Assembly (NCBI GenBank): GCA_039881145.1
Contig: JAYKKI010000008.1
Location: 28,936,501 to 29,000,500 of the forward strand
DNA: 64,000 nt
From: Druceiella hillmani
Taxonomy: Eukaryota > Arthropoda > Insecta > Lepidoptera > Hepialidae
Reading direction: 5' to 3'
The translations under genes were made by a program, and so were the position numbers. How positions within the stretch are numbered: position 1 is the first letter of the stretch; the number at the start of each line of letters is the position of its first letter. This document shows positions 54,721 through 64,000 of this stretch, piece after piece. The notes beneath the pieces are model-generated. The model did no database searches. It saw nothing but the letters and a program-made list of their open reading frames with translations, and was not told where the DNA came from.

Positions 54721-54863
54721 GAGTTGTGACGTCATGCTAAGGAAAAATGAATATTATGTGAATGACAAATGAAACAAAAACACAACTAAACAAAAATATG
54801 CTATGAATAATTTAGTATTAACTGAATGATTTAATACTGTGTTATTTAATGAATGTTAGTTAC
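54721..54863 (+). repeat. Direct repeat pair, copy 2
   Basis: Partner of 52109-52260. The two are separated by about 2.46 kb. Confidence 0.85.
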
Positions 54864-55133
54864 ATTTCATATAACATCCCCTTAATCAACTGCTTGTATT
54901 TTAACAACGAACTAATTAATGCATCGAGAGTGGAATATCTCGTTGCAAATATCACAAAATTAGAGCGGTAGCGTAGACATCGGCATTGTTGCAAGGGTAG
55001 AATGCAGTGCTGCAGGTTGCTCTGCCTGGCTAGCGAAATTGCAACTGGCACATAATGCGGGCACATTCTTACAGACTGTGACATTTATTACAGAACACTC
55101 TCGCCTATCATGTAATATGCCGTATTCAAATAA
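54864..55133 (-). other. GC-richer segment with minus-strand open frame, unrecognised
   Basis: The minus strand reads RRECSVINVTVCKNVPALCA and then SCNFASQAEQPAALHSTLAT without a stop, with several cysteines and a composition unlike the surrounding AT-rich frames. The frame continues upstream into the 109-bp tandem repeats. It may be a scrap of a coding sequence, host or transposon. I recognise no family and cannot define exons. Confidence 0.2.
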
Positions 55134-55320
55134 CAAAACAATATTAGTATGATCTTTTTTAGACGCTTTTAAACAATTTTGCAATGTGCTGTTGTATCCA
55201 TTTGGTAATATATCTAGCATTCTTCAAATAATCTGGTAATAGCAAAACAATATTACTGTGATCTTTTTTAGGCGCTTTTAAACAATTTTGCAATGTGCTG
55301 TTGTATCCATTTGGTAATAT
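55134..55320. repeat. Two tandem copies of a 109-bp unit
   Basis: 'caaaacaatatta.t.tgatc' starts at 55134 and 55243. The shared part continues through 'cttttaaacaattttgcaat' and 'tgttgtatccatttggtaat'. The link between copies (55211-55242) has no counterpart after the second copy. Confidence 0.9.
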
Positions 55321-55630
55321 CAGAATATGTAACATGATAAAGATTCCGAAGGACAACAGTACATCCAAATTGAGATATTGCTTTATCAATTATTTGAAGT
55401 GTTAGACGATTCTCAAGATAGAAACAAGTAAAGGCAAAGGTATGAGGTATACTCTGCTTAATAACAGTATCAAAATGCAACCTACAGGCGAACACTCACC
55501 AAGATTGTACGGTATGGCAACTGAAGTTCTAAAACAGCCACTAAGGTTACATACAGGATAATGAATTATTTTACTTCTACAAAAATGATAGATTTACTTT
55601 TACTCTGATTTAATCGTATCTTGTCGATTC
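55321..55630. other. No gene seen
   Basis: A 75-codon minus-strand frame (55268-55495) runs into the tandem repeats. It is unrecognised. Confidence 0.4.
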
Positions 55631-55935
55631 TGCAGTGTTAAATTTGCAGTATTGATATGCAAATGTAAAGGGTATGATGATTGAAACGGACATATTGGAA
55701 ATATTGGCAACATAATATATATTAAATATTGCTGCGTGTTAAATTTGCAGTAGAGATACGCAAATGTAAAGGGTATGATGATTGAAACGGACATATTGGA
55801 AATATTGGCAACATAATTTATATTAAATATTGCTGCGTGTTAAATTTGCAGTAGCGATACGCAAATGTAAAGGGTATGATGATTGAAATGGACAAATTTC
55901 AAATATTGGCAACATAATATATATTAAATATTGGT
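55631..55935. repeat. Three tandem copies of a 101-bp unit
   Basis: 'gtgttaaatttgcagta' starts at 55635, 55736 and 55837, exactly 101 bp apart. Copies are over 90% alike by eye. Each contains 'gat..gcaaatgtaaagggta' and 'tattggcaacataat.tatat'. The first has ATGCAAAT, the octamer core of POU factors; the other two have ACGCAAAT. Confidence 0.95.
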
Positions 55936-58900
55936 ACATATATCTGAAACCAATGATAGAGCAAAAAAATCATAAAATTTTTTGGCGCCCGGGTCATATT
56001 TAGATAATGTTGGTGCACAGTTGCTTTTGATTGTTGGTAGATTTTGAATTTGTTGCATTTTCATCTGTCCCACTCGCATAAAATGCACTAAGCCGTTTAA
56101 TCGCTAGTTACGTATGTATTTTAATAAATATTTATTTACTTGCATTTGTGCGGTTAGACTATATGTCATAATTGCATATTGTAAGCAATAAATGGATATA
56201 AAAATATTTTGTTTATTAAATAACCCTAAAACTTTTAATAATATAATAGGAATCAATATTTCTAGAGAAGTATTTGTAATTTTTCACAATTTGGTATTCT
56301 AACACGAATTATGTGTACAGAAATAAATATACATACAATAAAGTCTTTGACAAAAAAGAAAGCGTTTTAGAAACAAAAATAGCTAGTCTAGATTGGGATA
56401 AAAGGTAGAATTATACCAATCACCGGATCTGACTAAACAGTAAAAGCTTAGTCGTAAAATAGCTATTTAATATGTATTTGAATATCTAATCAGATTAACT
56501 AAAGAAATATCCTGAAACTCTCAGGTTATTCCAAAAAACAATTATACCGATATTAACGAACTAAACATAAATATGAGCATCTGATCAATATATTATTACA
56601 ACAATTCGTCAATATTGACATCAATCAAACGTCATAATTGAGTTCTATTCAATAGTTCGTTAGTTCAGAAATTGAACAATACATTTAATAGAAAATAAGT
56701 TAAGTACTTGGTGTACCATTGTGTTTAGTCATAAGACCAGAAAATTATTAGGCCAGTTTATTATCAGACAAATCAAATTATATAATATGGCCAGTATATT
56801 TTTGGAGGTAGAAGTACTACTCCTTGAATTTAAATATTTTTTTTAAACTTTAAAATTACATTAAAGGATTTCTTTGTTGTATTTTATTTAAAAATAAAAT
56901 TAGTTGCGATATTCGAACCGAATGACTAATTTGAAGAAGCGACGAAATAAAGGTATTACACCTTTTTATCTTTACCACCTGAATATTTTTCACTTCTTAT
57001 TACTCAATATTTATTCCAATCTTTGGGGTAGTAAGATAAAAATTAGCAATTTTTACATGTAAGTTGCTAGTAATGTATTAATTTAATGCTAAGTTTCAAG
57101 TTCATAAGTCAATTAAATATACCCAAATATCTTGATTACATAATAACTTAGAACATCCCCTAAAAATGTCCAACGTTAAAAATGTAGATAACAGCTAATA
57201 ATTATAAATTTTACTGAATTATACACTGTGTGATATTTTCGTTTGTACGTATATACACACTCTTCTAATAAGCCCTCCCGAAGCTAAAGTTCCATATTGA
57301 AACTTAATTTATTTAATTAATCTAAAAAAATATCTAAATTTATTTAAATCTCACAGACTAAAACTTTACATTATAAGGGGGGAGATCATAGTCTTACTTC
57401 CTCTTTATGATAATTTTCATATTACATCACACAATAACCAGAACATTTAGTTTAATGGAAGTATATCATCTCAAGCGCGTTAGTCATGATAGCCTTGGTT
57501 ATGTTTTACTCCATTGCTAGAATACTTATACAAAATATGTCATATAGAACAGTTTTATTATTCATAGTGATAAATAATTAGAAAATTTCATTGCCAACGT
57601 AGTCAAACGGGTAGGGCTTTTCCCTAGCGAGGCACTTTTCGTTCCATTTAAGTTTAAATAATTGTTTAATTTCGTTTTATATATGTAGCATTGCATTAGA
57701 CATCAATGTTCATATGAAATAATATATAATAATACAACATATGAAGTGTAAAAAATGTGTAATTAAATACACTTTTTATTAAGTCATCAGAATATATTTG
57801 AGTATTGAAAGCTCATTTTTAAAAGCGTAGAACGGAACAGAGTTGAATTCTTGAATAAACTACATGGCACATAAATTTAAAAATTTACAAGTTACATAAT
57901 TCAAGAGTCAGACTTAATGAAGTTATTTCGCAGCATTAGGTGTGATGTGTTTTGTCGGAAAGATACAAATTGTACCGACAGATATTTCCGAAATTTATAC
58001 TCAAACTGGGGATTAAAATGGGACAATTTTGTAAAACTGGTCTAAATCCTATTACTTTTATAGATATTTATAAAATTCAACTTTCAGTATTTCTTGTAAA
58101 AAAGAACATAAAGGTGTTAAAAAAATAAAACTTAAAAATATTCGTAGAAAATCGCCTAATTTCAAATATCGTCTAAATCGTTCCATGAATAATAAAAACA
58201 CAATAAGTTTAGTAAAAATATAAAATGTTTCAAGTTTGATGCAACAAAGCTTTTTTTCAAGAAGGTCATTCAATAATTCTCCATGACTTGGCTTTGGTTT
58301 TTAAAAATGTTTTCTCAAGCTATTATAGATAAATAAATACGTGACACTTTATGCTGTTGTCGTTATTAAGACAACAACTTGCCTTTTTCAATATTTCTTT
58401 CACCTTATACATGGGATGAACAGACAAACAGATATTAATATCATAAATATTACATATTTAAAAGTAAATTTAAGAATTGAAACTAATCTTATATAGCTTT
58501 CCATGTCTTGAGTACCTTCGTTATCGGGTTCATATATTTTTTTAATTTTATCATTCCATTACCACGGACAGGATATTCCGGCTGAAACTATAAGTATATT
58601 TGCTGATACGTGTCAACATCAGACCTTCCCTGTCTATGCAACCTGATTACAGGTTTAATTTTACTCCTTGTATTTCAAGTTAATAATCGTCCCTTTAAGA
58701 GATTTAGCAACAAGGATTGGTTTAGGAAGAAACTACCTTTATCTAAGTTAAATTTATAAAATGATGTCAATGACACCCAAATCAGGTAAGTGAAAATAAT
58801 AAAATTTACTTTGTTATCCCTATCCCACTTGTGATTATAACTATTTAATGTCGAACTTAGAAGTTCACAAAAAGTAATAACCTTCCGGAGATCACCGTCC

Positions 58901-59486
58901 TTAGACTTACAAGTTTTAGGATTGGATGTTCAATATCATATTATTTTCGCAAAGTTTCTTTGTGATTTCTGGCCACAGACGGTGACTATATAATGTTTTC
59001 TAAACATCACTTCTTTCCCCTAATCTTTAAAATACTTATATCATTCCATTACTTTTACTTTCTCTGATATTAGTTTAAAACATGCTAAATTATAGATGCG
59101 AGTCCATATTTTTAGACGTTCTATCTCTTAATTTAGTCTTAAAATGGAAGCAAATTGAAACATTTCATTTAAAATTCACAAAGGAAAATTTTACGTAACA
59201 TTTTCGCTGAAATTTACTCGCCCAGAATATGCTTCACGTACGTATATGTAGATACGTTCGCATGCATATATCGACCAGCTAGTCTGCCCAAAATCGCACG
59301 AGCACTTACGCAAAGGTTCACTGACAGTTCATGCAAGACGATCGACAATAAATCAATAAATCAACGACAACAACTCATGGTTACGACGAAAATAAAGTGG
59401 ATGGATGGCATACCTATTATTCTGTATCATACAGTTAAAATTTTAAGCGAATTAATGTTAACGGCAGGTTTGAGCGTAGGACAAAG

Positions 59487-59488
<2 letters not shown>
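55936..59488. other. No gene seen (3.6 kb)
   Basis: Mostly AT-rich with frames of at most 71 codons. 57600-57640 (gtagggcttttccctagcga) and 59220-59340 are moderately GC-richer, but neither yields a recognisable product or RNA fold. Confidence 0.45.
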
Positions 59489-59557
<69 letters not shown>

Positions 59558-59565
59558 ATGTATAT
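59489..59565. repeat. Compound microsatellite (TA)n-(TG)n
   Basis: TA followed by TGTGTG and TATG. Confidence 0.97.
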
Positions 59566-60160
59566 GGAAAGGCTTTGAAAACAATAAATTAATGCGTATG
59601 GAGATCTCTGCATAGTAATGCACTCAGTAATTATGGAATGATGAAATTAAAAAAAATATGGGCTAGATAATCGAGGAGTTCAAATAGAGATGGAAAGCTA
59701 TACGGAATTAATTTCATTTCTTGCATATACATATATATTATTAGAGCATGATGATAGTAAATAAAAATAAAACATTCTGATTTCCTTAATCACATTTTTA
59801 TGCGAGTATAATATACATTTAATAGATTTTCAAATTAATTAAAATTAATCACAATATCAAATTGATACCTTGTTTTTAAGCACGAGTGCTTTCGTGATGT
59901 AAGAACCAGGCGAACCGTAATTGGCCAACCGTAAAGAGTCTACTTAGTTTTAATTCGTCACGATTCACACTCTAACTCTAGTGAGATAATTAATTTAAAT
60001 AATTTTTATACACGCGACTTCGTTAGCGTGGAATTCGTAGTAAGAAAAGTTAATAGGAATTTCTTTGTGCTTTCTTTCCTTTTTTCTCTCAGAGCTTTAT
60101 AAGTATAAAGTTTACTAAAACGCTTATAGACGGCATTGGCAAACAAATCGGTTCCGCCGG
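59566..60160. other. No gene seen
   Basis: Nothing assigned. A 62-codon minus-strand frame at 60006-60194 is unrecognised. Confidence 0.45.
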
Positions 60161-60164
60161 TTCC

Positions 60165-60345
60165 AACATTAGCGTGCACAACGAACGTAGACAAAACATT
60201 GAGGTATCTTTTTATTTGCGTACTGATTTAAGTGAAACGAAGCCTAAATGTTGGTCTAAGCTAATCTAAATACACCACTGAAAACTGTATAAAAATCGGT
60301 TTAGCCTTTGTAAAGATTAGCGTGCACAATGTAGGTGTGCATAGA
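60165..60345. repeat. Probable dispersed-repeat tail, duplicated motif
   Basis: TTAGCGTGCACAA occurs at about 60168 and again at 60319. The second is preceded by AAAATCGGTTTAGCC, the 'atcggttnagcc...ttagcgtgcac' phrase that I recall at ends of insect non-autonomous repeats. Limits are approximate. Confidence 0.4.
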
Positions 60346-60416
60346 AGTACCATGTTTTAGTAGATAGCCTTTAATTTTACTTAACGTTGAATTTACAGAC
60401 TCCGTTTTTTACGATT

Positions 60417-60418
<2 letters not shown>

Positions 60419-60506
<88 letters not shown>
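60419..60506. repeat. (TA)n microsatellite
   Basis: TA with one GTATATA interruption. Confidence 0.97.
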
Positions 60507-60508
<2 letters not shown>

Positions 60509-60675
60509 TCCTTCCTTAGTTCTCTCCTTCTTCGTCCATATTACCTTACCACCCCACTACGTTGCTCTCTTCCTTCTTATAATCCTCCTTCTCTCCTTCC
60601 TCACTACACTCCCCCGCCCTCAATCGTTCTTCCTCTCGTTCCTCCTTTGTTTTTCCCACCGTCAGCTCTATCCAA
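60507..60675. repeat. Polypyrimidine tract abutting (TA)n
   Basis: About 170 bp of plus-strand C/T-rich sequence such as CCTCCTTCCTTAG, CTCTCCTTCTTCG and CCTCCTTCTCTCCTTCCTCA, with few purines. It begins where the TA tract ends. It looks like a degenerate pyrimidine-rich repeat. Confidence 0.8.
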
Positions 60676-61005
60676 ACATGACTTCAATAATAATAAATTA
60701 ATTTAATGTTAAACAAAACATGATATGATAAAAAATTGTTAATACTGCGGGTAGGCCACGCTAAATTATATTAAGTCCTCTAACTTATATTATTTAGGTA
60801 CGGATAAATGCGATAAAAAGAAAATTACTTAAATTTTCTTTACATATAAACTGAAATATATAAAGCTACACTTTTCTTATTCACACTTCAAATAGAGGCG
60901 AAACCAGAAGGGCTTGTGAATACGGGGCGTAAGAGACACGGCATTAATGTTGCCGACGGGGCAGTCGCGGTTGACGCTATACAAGGAAAGAAACTATTAT
61001 TCAAT
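60676..61005. other. No gene seen
   Basis: A GC-richer patch at 60896-60975 (gaggcgaaaccagaagggct) is unassigned. Confidence 0.45.
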
Positions 61006-61026
61006 ATACACACATATATATAAATA

Positions 61027-61088
<62 letters not shown>
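61006..61088. repeat. (TA)n microsatellite
   Basis: ACACACATATATAAATATATATG followed by TA; YIYIYI frames on both strands are artefacts. Confidence 0.96.
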
Positions 61089-61090
<2 letters not shown>

Positions 61091-61765
61091 GGTATGAAAC
61101 AAAAGAACAAAGCTTGGGTAAGGGTGGTGATAACGATATCTACGATACAAGGGTAGAAAACTATGTAATCAAGCTGCACTGTTATTATGTTATAATGAAG
61201 ACAACGTGTTCTCGGCAACCTGTCGTTTACTTCGTAACTTTAATTATTCCGATTTTCTAAATTTGATATTTTGTATGTTGTTAAGTCCACTAGATTCGAT
61301 ACCCGGAAGGCAACATTGAGACACACGTCGTTATTTTATAATGTTGGTCCATATAACGAATTTAAACAGTCCTCTTTGTTTATTCGCGTATAATAAGATC
61401 ACATAATATGGATTTCAAGGCGAAAATCAACTTAGTACTAACAAAAAAAAATTAGCTTGAAATAACTATAGACAGATTGTGTGACATAAATAAAATGACG
61501 ATAAAGGCTTTGAATATGATGCGAAAGCTTTCGATAGTGAAAATGACAAAAACAATTTGTTATTTGCTTTGTTGAATTTGCCGGCTATAAAAGAATAAAA
61601 AAATATACTAAGGTATAAAAGCAAATGGTTGGGGAAAAAAAGTTAAAAAACTTATAAATGTGTGAATGGAAGAAATTGAAGGGTATTGCATATAGTGTTG
61701 TAAAAATAAAAAAATATATAACCTGAGAATCATTTAAGAGAACAAGTATGAAAATGAGAAAGAAG
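61089..61765. other. No gene seen
   Basis: AT-rich, nothing assigned. Confidence 0.5.
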
Positions 61766-62590
61766 AAAAACCAGCCAATTGCCAGTCTGGCTCACGTATC
61801 GAGAGTTCCGTACTTTATTTGGAGTGAAATTATCAAAAACATCTCAAAAACTATGAAAAGTAGGATCATATTTATGATGTTATTACAACTATTGAGTAGG
61901 TTTCTAAAAACCCGTTTTTTTATAAATTTAGGTTCAATGGTTTCAGAAATAAAGTATTATCAAGAACATCTCAAAAACTAGGACATCTAGAATCATATAT
62001 ATGATACTATTACAATTATTGAGTAGGTTCCTGAAAATACGTTTTTTTATAAATTTAGGTTCAATGGTTTCAGAAAAAAAGTATTATCAAGAACATCTCA
62101 AAAACTAGGACATCTAGAATCATATATATGATACTATTACAATTATTGAGTAGGTTCCTGAAAACACGTTTTTTTATAATTTTAGGTTCAGTAGTTTCAG
62201 AAATAAAGTATCATCAACAACATCTCAAAAACTGACGATAATAAACTGAAAATATGACATCTAGAATCACGTTTATGATGTTACTACAACTATTGAGTAT
62301 GTTCTTAAAAACCCGTTTTTTATAATTTTAGGCTCTATAGTTTCAGAAATTAAGTATTATCAAGAATATCTCAAAAACTGTGACATCTATTCTAGATCAT
62401 CATATCTATGATGCTCTTTTATTTCTATTTGTTAGCTATTAAGATATATGTAGATTAATATGTTTTATTACTGTCATATTTGAAGCTTCTGCGTCAAATA
62501 TTTTCTGAGTAAAATAGCTGTGACAGATGGTCAGATGGTCATGTGAGTGATCTTATAAAACCTTGTTTGCGTTGAGATAGAGAACTCCAA
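61766..62590 (+). repeat. Family A repeat expanded by an internal 127-bp tandem array
   Basis: The head is 'aaaccagccaattgccagtc', 'ggctcacg' and 'gagagttccgta'. Next comes an array in which 'caa.aacatctcaaaaact' starts at 61834, 61961, 62088, 62215 and 62361. The spacings are 127, 127, 127 and 146 bp; the last carries an extra roughly 20 bp. Each unit contains 'tgagta.gttc.t.aaaa.', 'cgttttttta' and 'tttaggttcaatggtttcag'. The tail is AAATAGCTGTGACAGATGG and 'catgtgagtgatcttataaa'. It is noncoding; the 77-codon frame at 61748-61981 reads through it. Confidence 0.88.
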
Positions 62591-64000
62591 AAATCAGCCA
62601 AGAGAGGTGTCAATATCATACACAAAGGATAGCAATTTTCTTTCGTAAGTACCTTTAGAAATCCTTGCATCTAGATAATTATCCGCCTTTGTTTCTATTA
62701 TCCTTTATATATGGCGTTTTTTTCATTTTCTTTATCTTTTTTTTCTTTTAATTTAGCTGTAAATAAATAATTATAACTATCATTATTGAGTTCACAGTCT
62801 TTTGGAAAATTAAATGTAAGTTGCGATAATAAAACATAGTATTAAAACATATAAACATCTTACTGGCCCTTTTTATTCTAAGTTAAAACGAAAATCATTT
62901 GATAAAGGAATGCTTGGCATTAGAAGATACAACTTTCGTTTCATGGTAATTGGTTGATAAATAAGACAGAAAGTAAACGAGACCTTTATTGATTTTTATT
63001 CACGAGCAACTTGATTGCACATTTTGTTGCTGGTATACATATTGTTACATCTGGCGTAAAGCTCGGAATTATAGGTCAATTGTGTTACGGCCTAGCCCTG
63101 ACATTTGTCTTCGTGGAGACATTTACGGTTATTTGTTTGTCGAAACCCTTAATTAAAGGCGCTTGTTTGCAAGTTTTGTTACGTGTATTTATAATTGAAT
63201 TATACGACCACAATCAGTTCACAACTAATTTATATATTTAAGTTTATCAATGTAAGCTTTTACGCTATGAAAAATATTTTGTGTGTAACAAACATATTTT
63301 ATATCGTTATGTGTAAATTATGACAGACGTACAAATAAGTAGCATCTATTGGTGATTTCGCATCTGGTAACCTGGATAACCGTCCTAAAAACATTGAAAT
63401 TTCATTAATTCATTTCATTCATAAGCGATATCTTCATTGTGCATTTTTGAGGTATTTTAAGATAGAGATGATTCTAAACTATAAGGCAGAGCGCAGACCA
63501 TAAACAAGATAGATAGGTTTGTTCGTCGAACTGTGTAAAAACACGTGTCGCCCGTTTGAAACAAATGAATTTTAAACGCTCCAGTTACAATACGTAGTAC
63601 TCCTCCACCTCTGCTCATAATCTCATGGAGGCGTTAAATTCGTTCTCGTTTCCAGACGCTTGTCTTACGTATTCTTATCTCGCTGACAACAAATATTCTA
63701 AACTTAGTATTATTCGCACATTTATCGATCACACCCCACGACAACAAGCTATAAATCAGCTGTATAAATTAGTCGATATGTCTAAATTTTATTTGTTTAA
63801 AGAAACTTACATTCTACAAAACTGTAGTGTTTTCGTACTAAAATATTTATTAATTTATTATCTAATGTGATACAACAAACTGACTAATGGAAACACGAGA
63901 GTTTGCTAATAGGGTTTCGTCGTTTTCAGAAAAAGTAAAGTTTTCGGTATTTTATTTAAGAAAACGTTTGCGATCTCTCTTAATTTTGGATATTCTACAT
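62591..64000. other. No supportable gene (1.4 kb)
   Basis: Two plus-strand frames are open: 63011-63241 (76 codons, hydrophobic, begins MIAHFVAGIHIVTSGVKLGI) and 63625-63870 (81 codons, contains DHTPRQQAINQLYKLVDMS). Their composition is less AT-driven than most chance frames in the window, but I recognise neither, and no splice or promoter context supports them. The window ends in AT-rich DNA. Confidence 0.35.

Noticed and set aside
52109..54863. LTR retrotransposon
   Set aside because: No primer-binding site after the first repeat, no polypurine tract before the second, no gag or pol frame and no target duplication.
57590..57650. tRNA- or SINE-head-like sequence 'gtagtcaaacgggtagggct'
   Set aside because: Only a vague A-box resemblance; no anticodon stem, B box or A-rich tail.
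60387..60701. 104-codon and similar YIYIYI frames as membrane peptides
   Set aside because: Read-through of (TA)n; the same pattern occurs at every TA tract.
63011..63241. 76-codon hydrophobic frame as a membrane protein gene
   Set aside because: Hydrophobic runs are common in AT-rich chance frames; no homologue recognised and no promoter or splice context.

Overview
This is AT-rich eukaryotic DNA that reads as intergenic or intronic sequence from an insect genome, most likely a moth or butterfly (Lepidoptera). Two clues point there. One is a family of dispersed repeats whose head carries CAAGTGCGAGTCGGACTCGC (24802-24821). The other is a retroelement 3' end with TGTCTGGAAGAGAT (about 12999-13012). 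Both are patterns I recall from lepidopteran genomes, so the assignment rests on memory rather than a search. I see no host protein-coding gene I can support, no rRNA, no tRNA I would call, and no prokaryotic features.

Nearly everything recognisable is mobile or repetitive DNA. 'Family A' is the dispersed repeat with the AAGTGCGAGT-type head and the GACAGAC...GGTACGGAACC-type tail. It has about ten partial or full copies: 1-292, 16430-16815, 24790-25060, 34718-35040 (minus), 37180-38500, 38580-38800, 42787-43345, 47490-48645, 49787-49880 (minus) and 61766-62590. The window also holds a dead Tc1/mariner element with IR/DR-type ends (31193-32680), a 478-bp TA-flanked MITE (40584-41061) and, 39 bp further on, a 412-bp hAT-type MITE with an exact 8-bp target duplication (41101-41512). 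There is a 5'-truncated RTE-like LINE tail with a 12-bp target duplication (30593-30859), further LINE scraps (12430-12650, 14640-14870, 12960-13091), and a palindromic family with three copies (29831-30000, 44966-45175, 50750-50821). Minisatellites have periods of 18, 37, 39, 46, 101, 109, 127 and 198 bp, and there are more than a dozen long (TA)n tracts.

Only two places look as if they could belong to a host gene. One is a sharply GC- and CpG-rich block at 42410-42760, a candidate promoter or first noncoding exon. The other is a weak start-plus-donor arrangement near 8142-8165. Neither is proven. If 42410-42760 is a real first exon, much of the flanking DNA could be a long intron.

The longest open frames are explained by repeats. 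The 126-codon frame at 34648-35028 is antisense to a family A copy, the 125-codon frame at 42457-42834 lies in the GC-rich block, and the many YIYIYI frames are read-throughs of (TA)n. No set of genes here works together. The window is best read as a record of transposon insertion and tandem-repeat growth.
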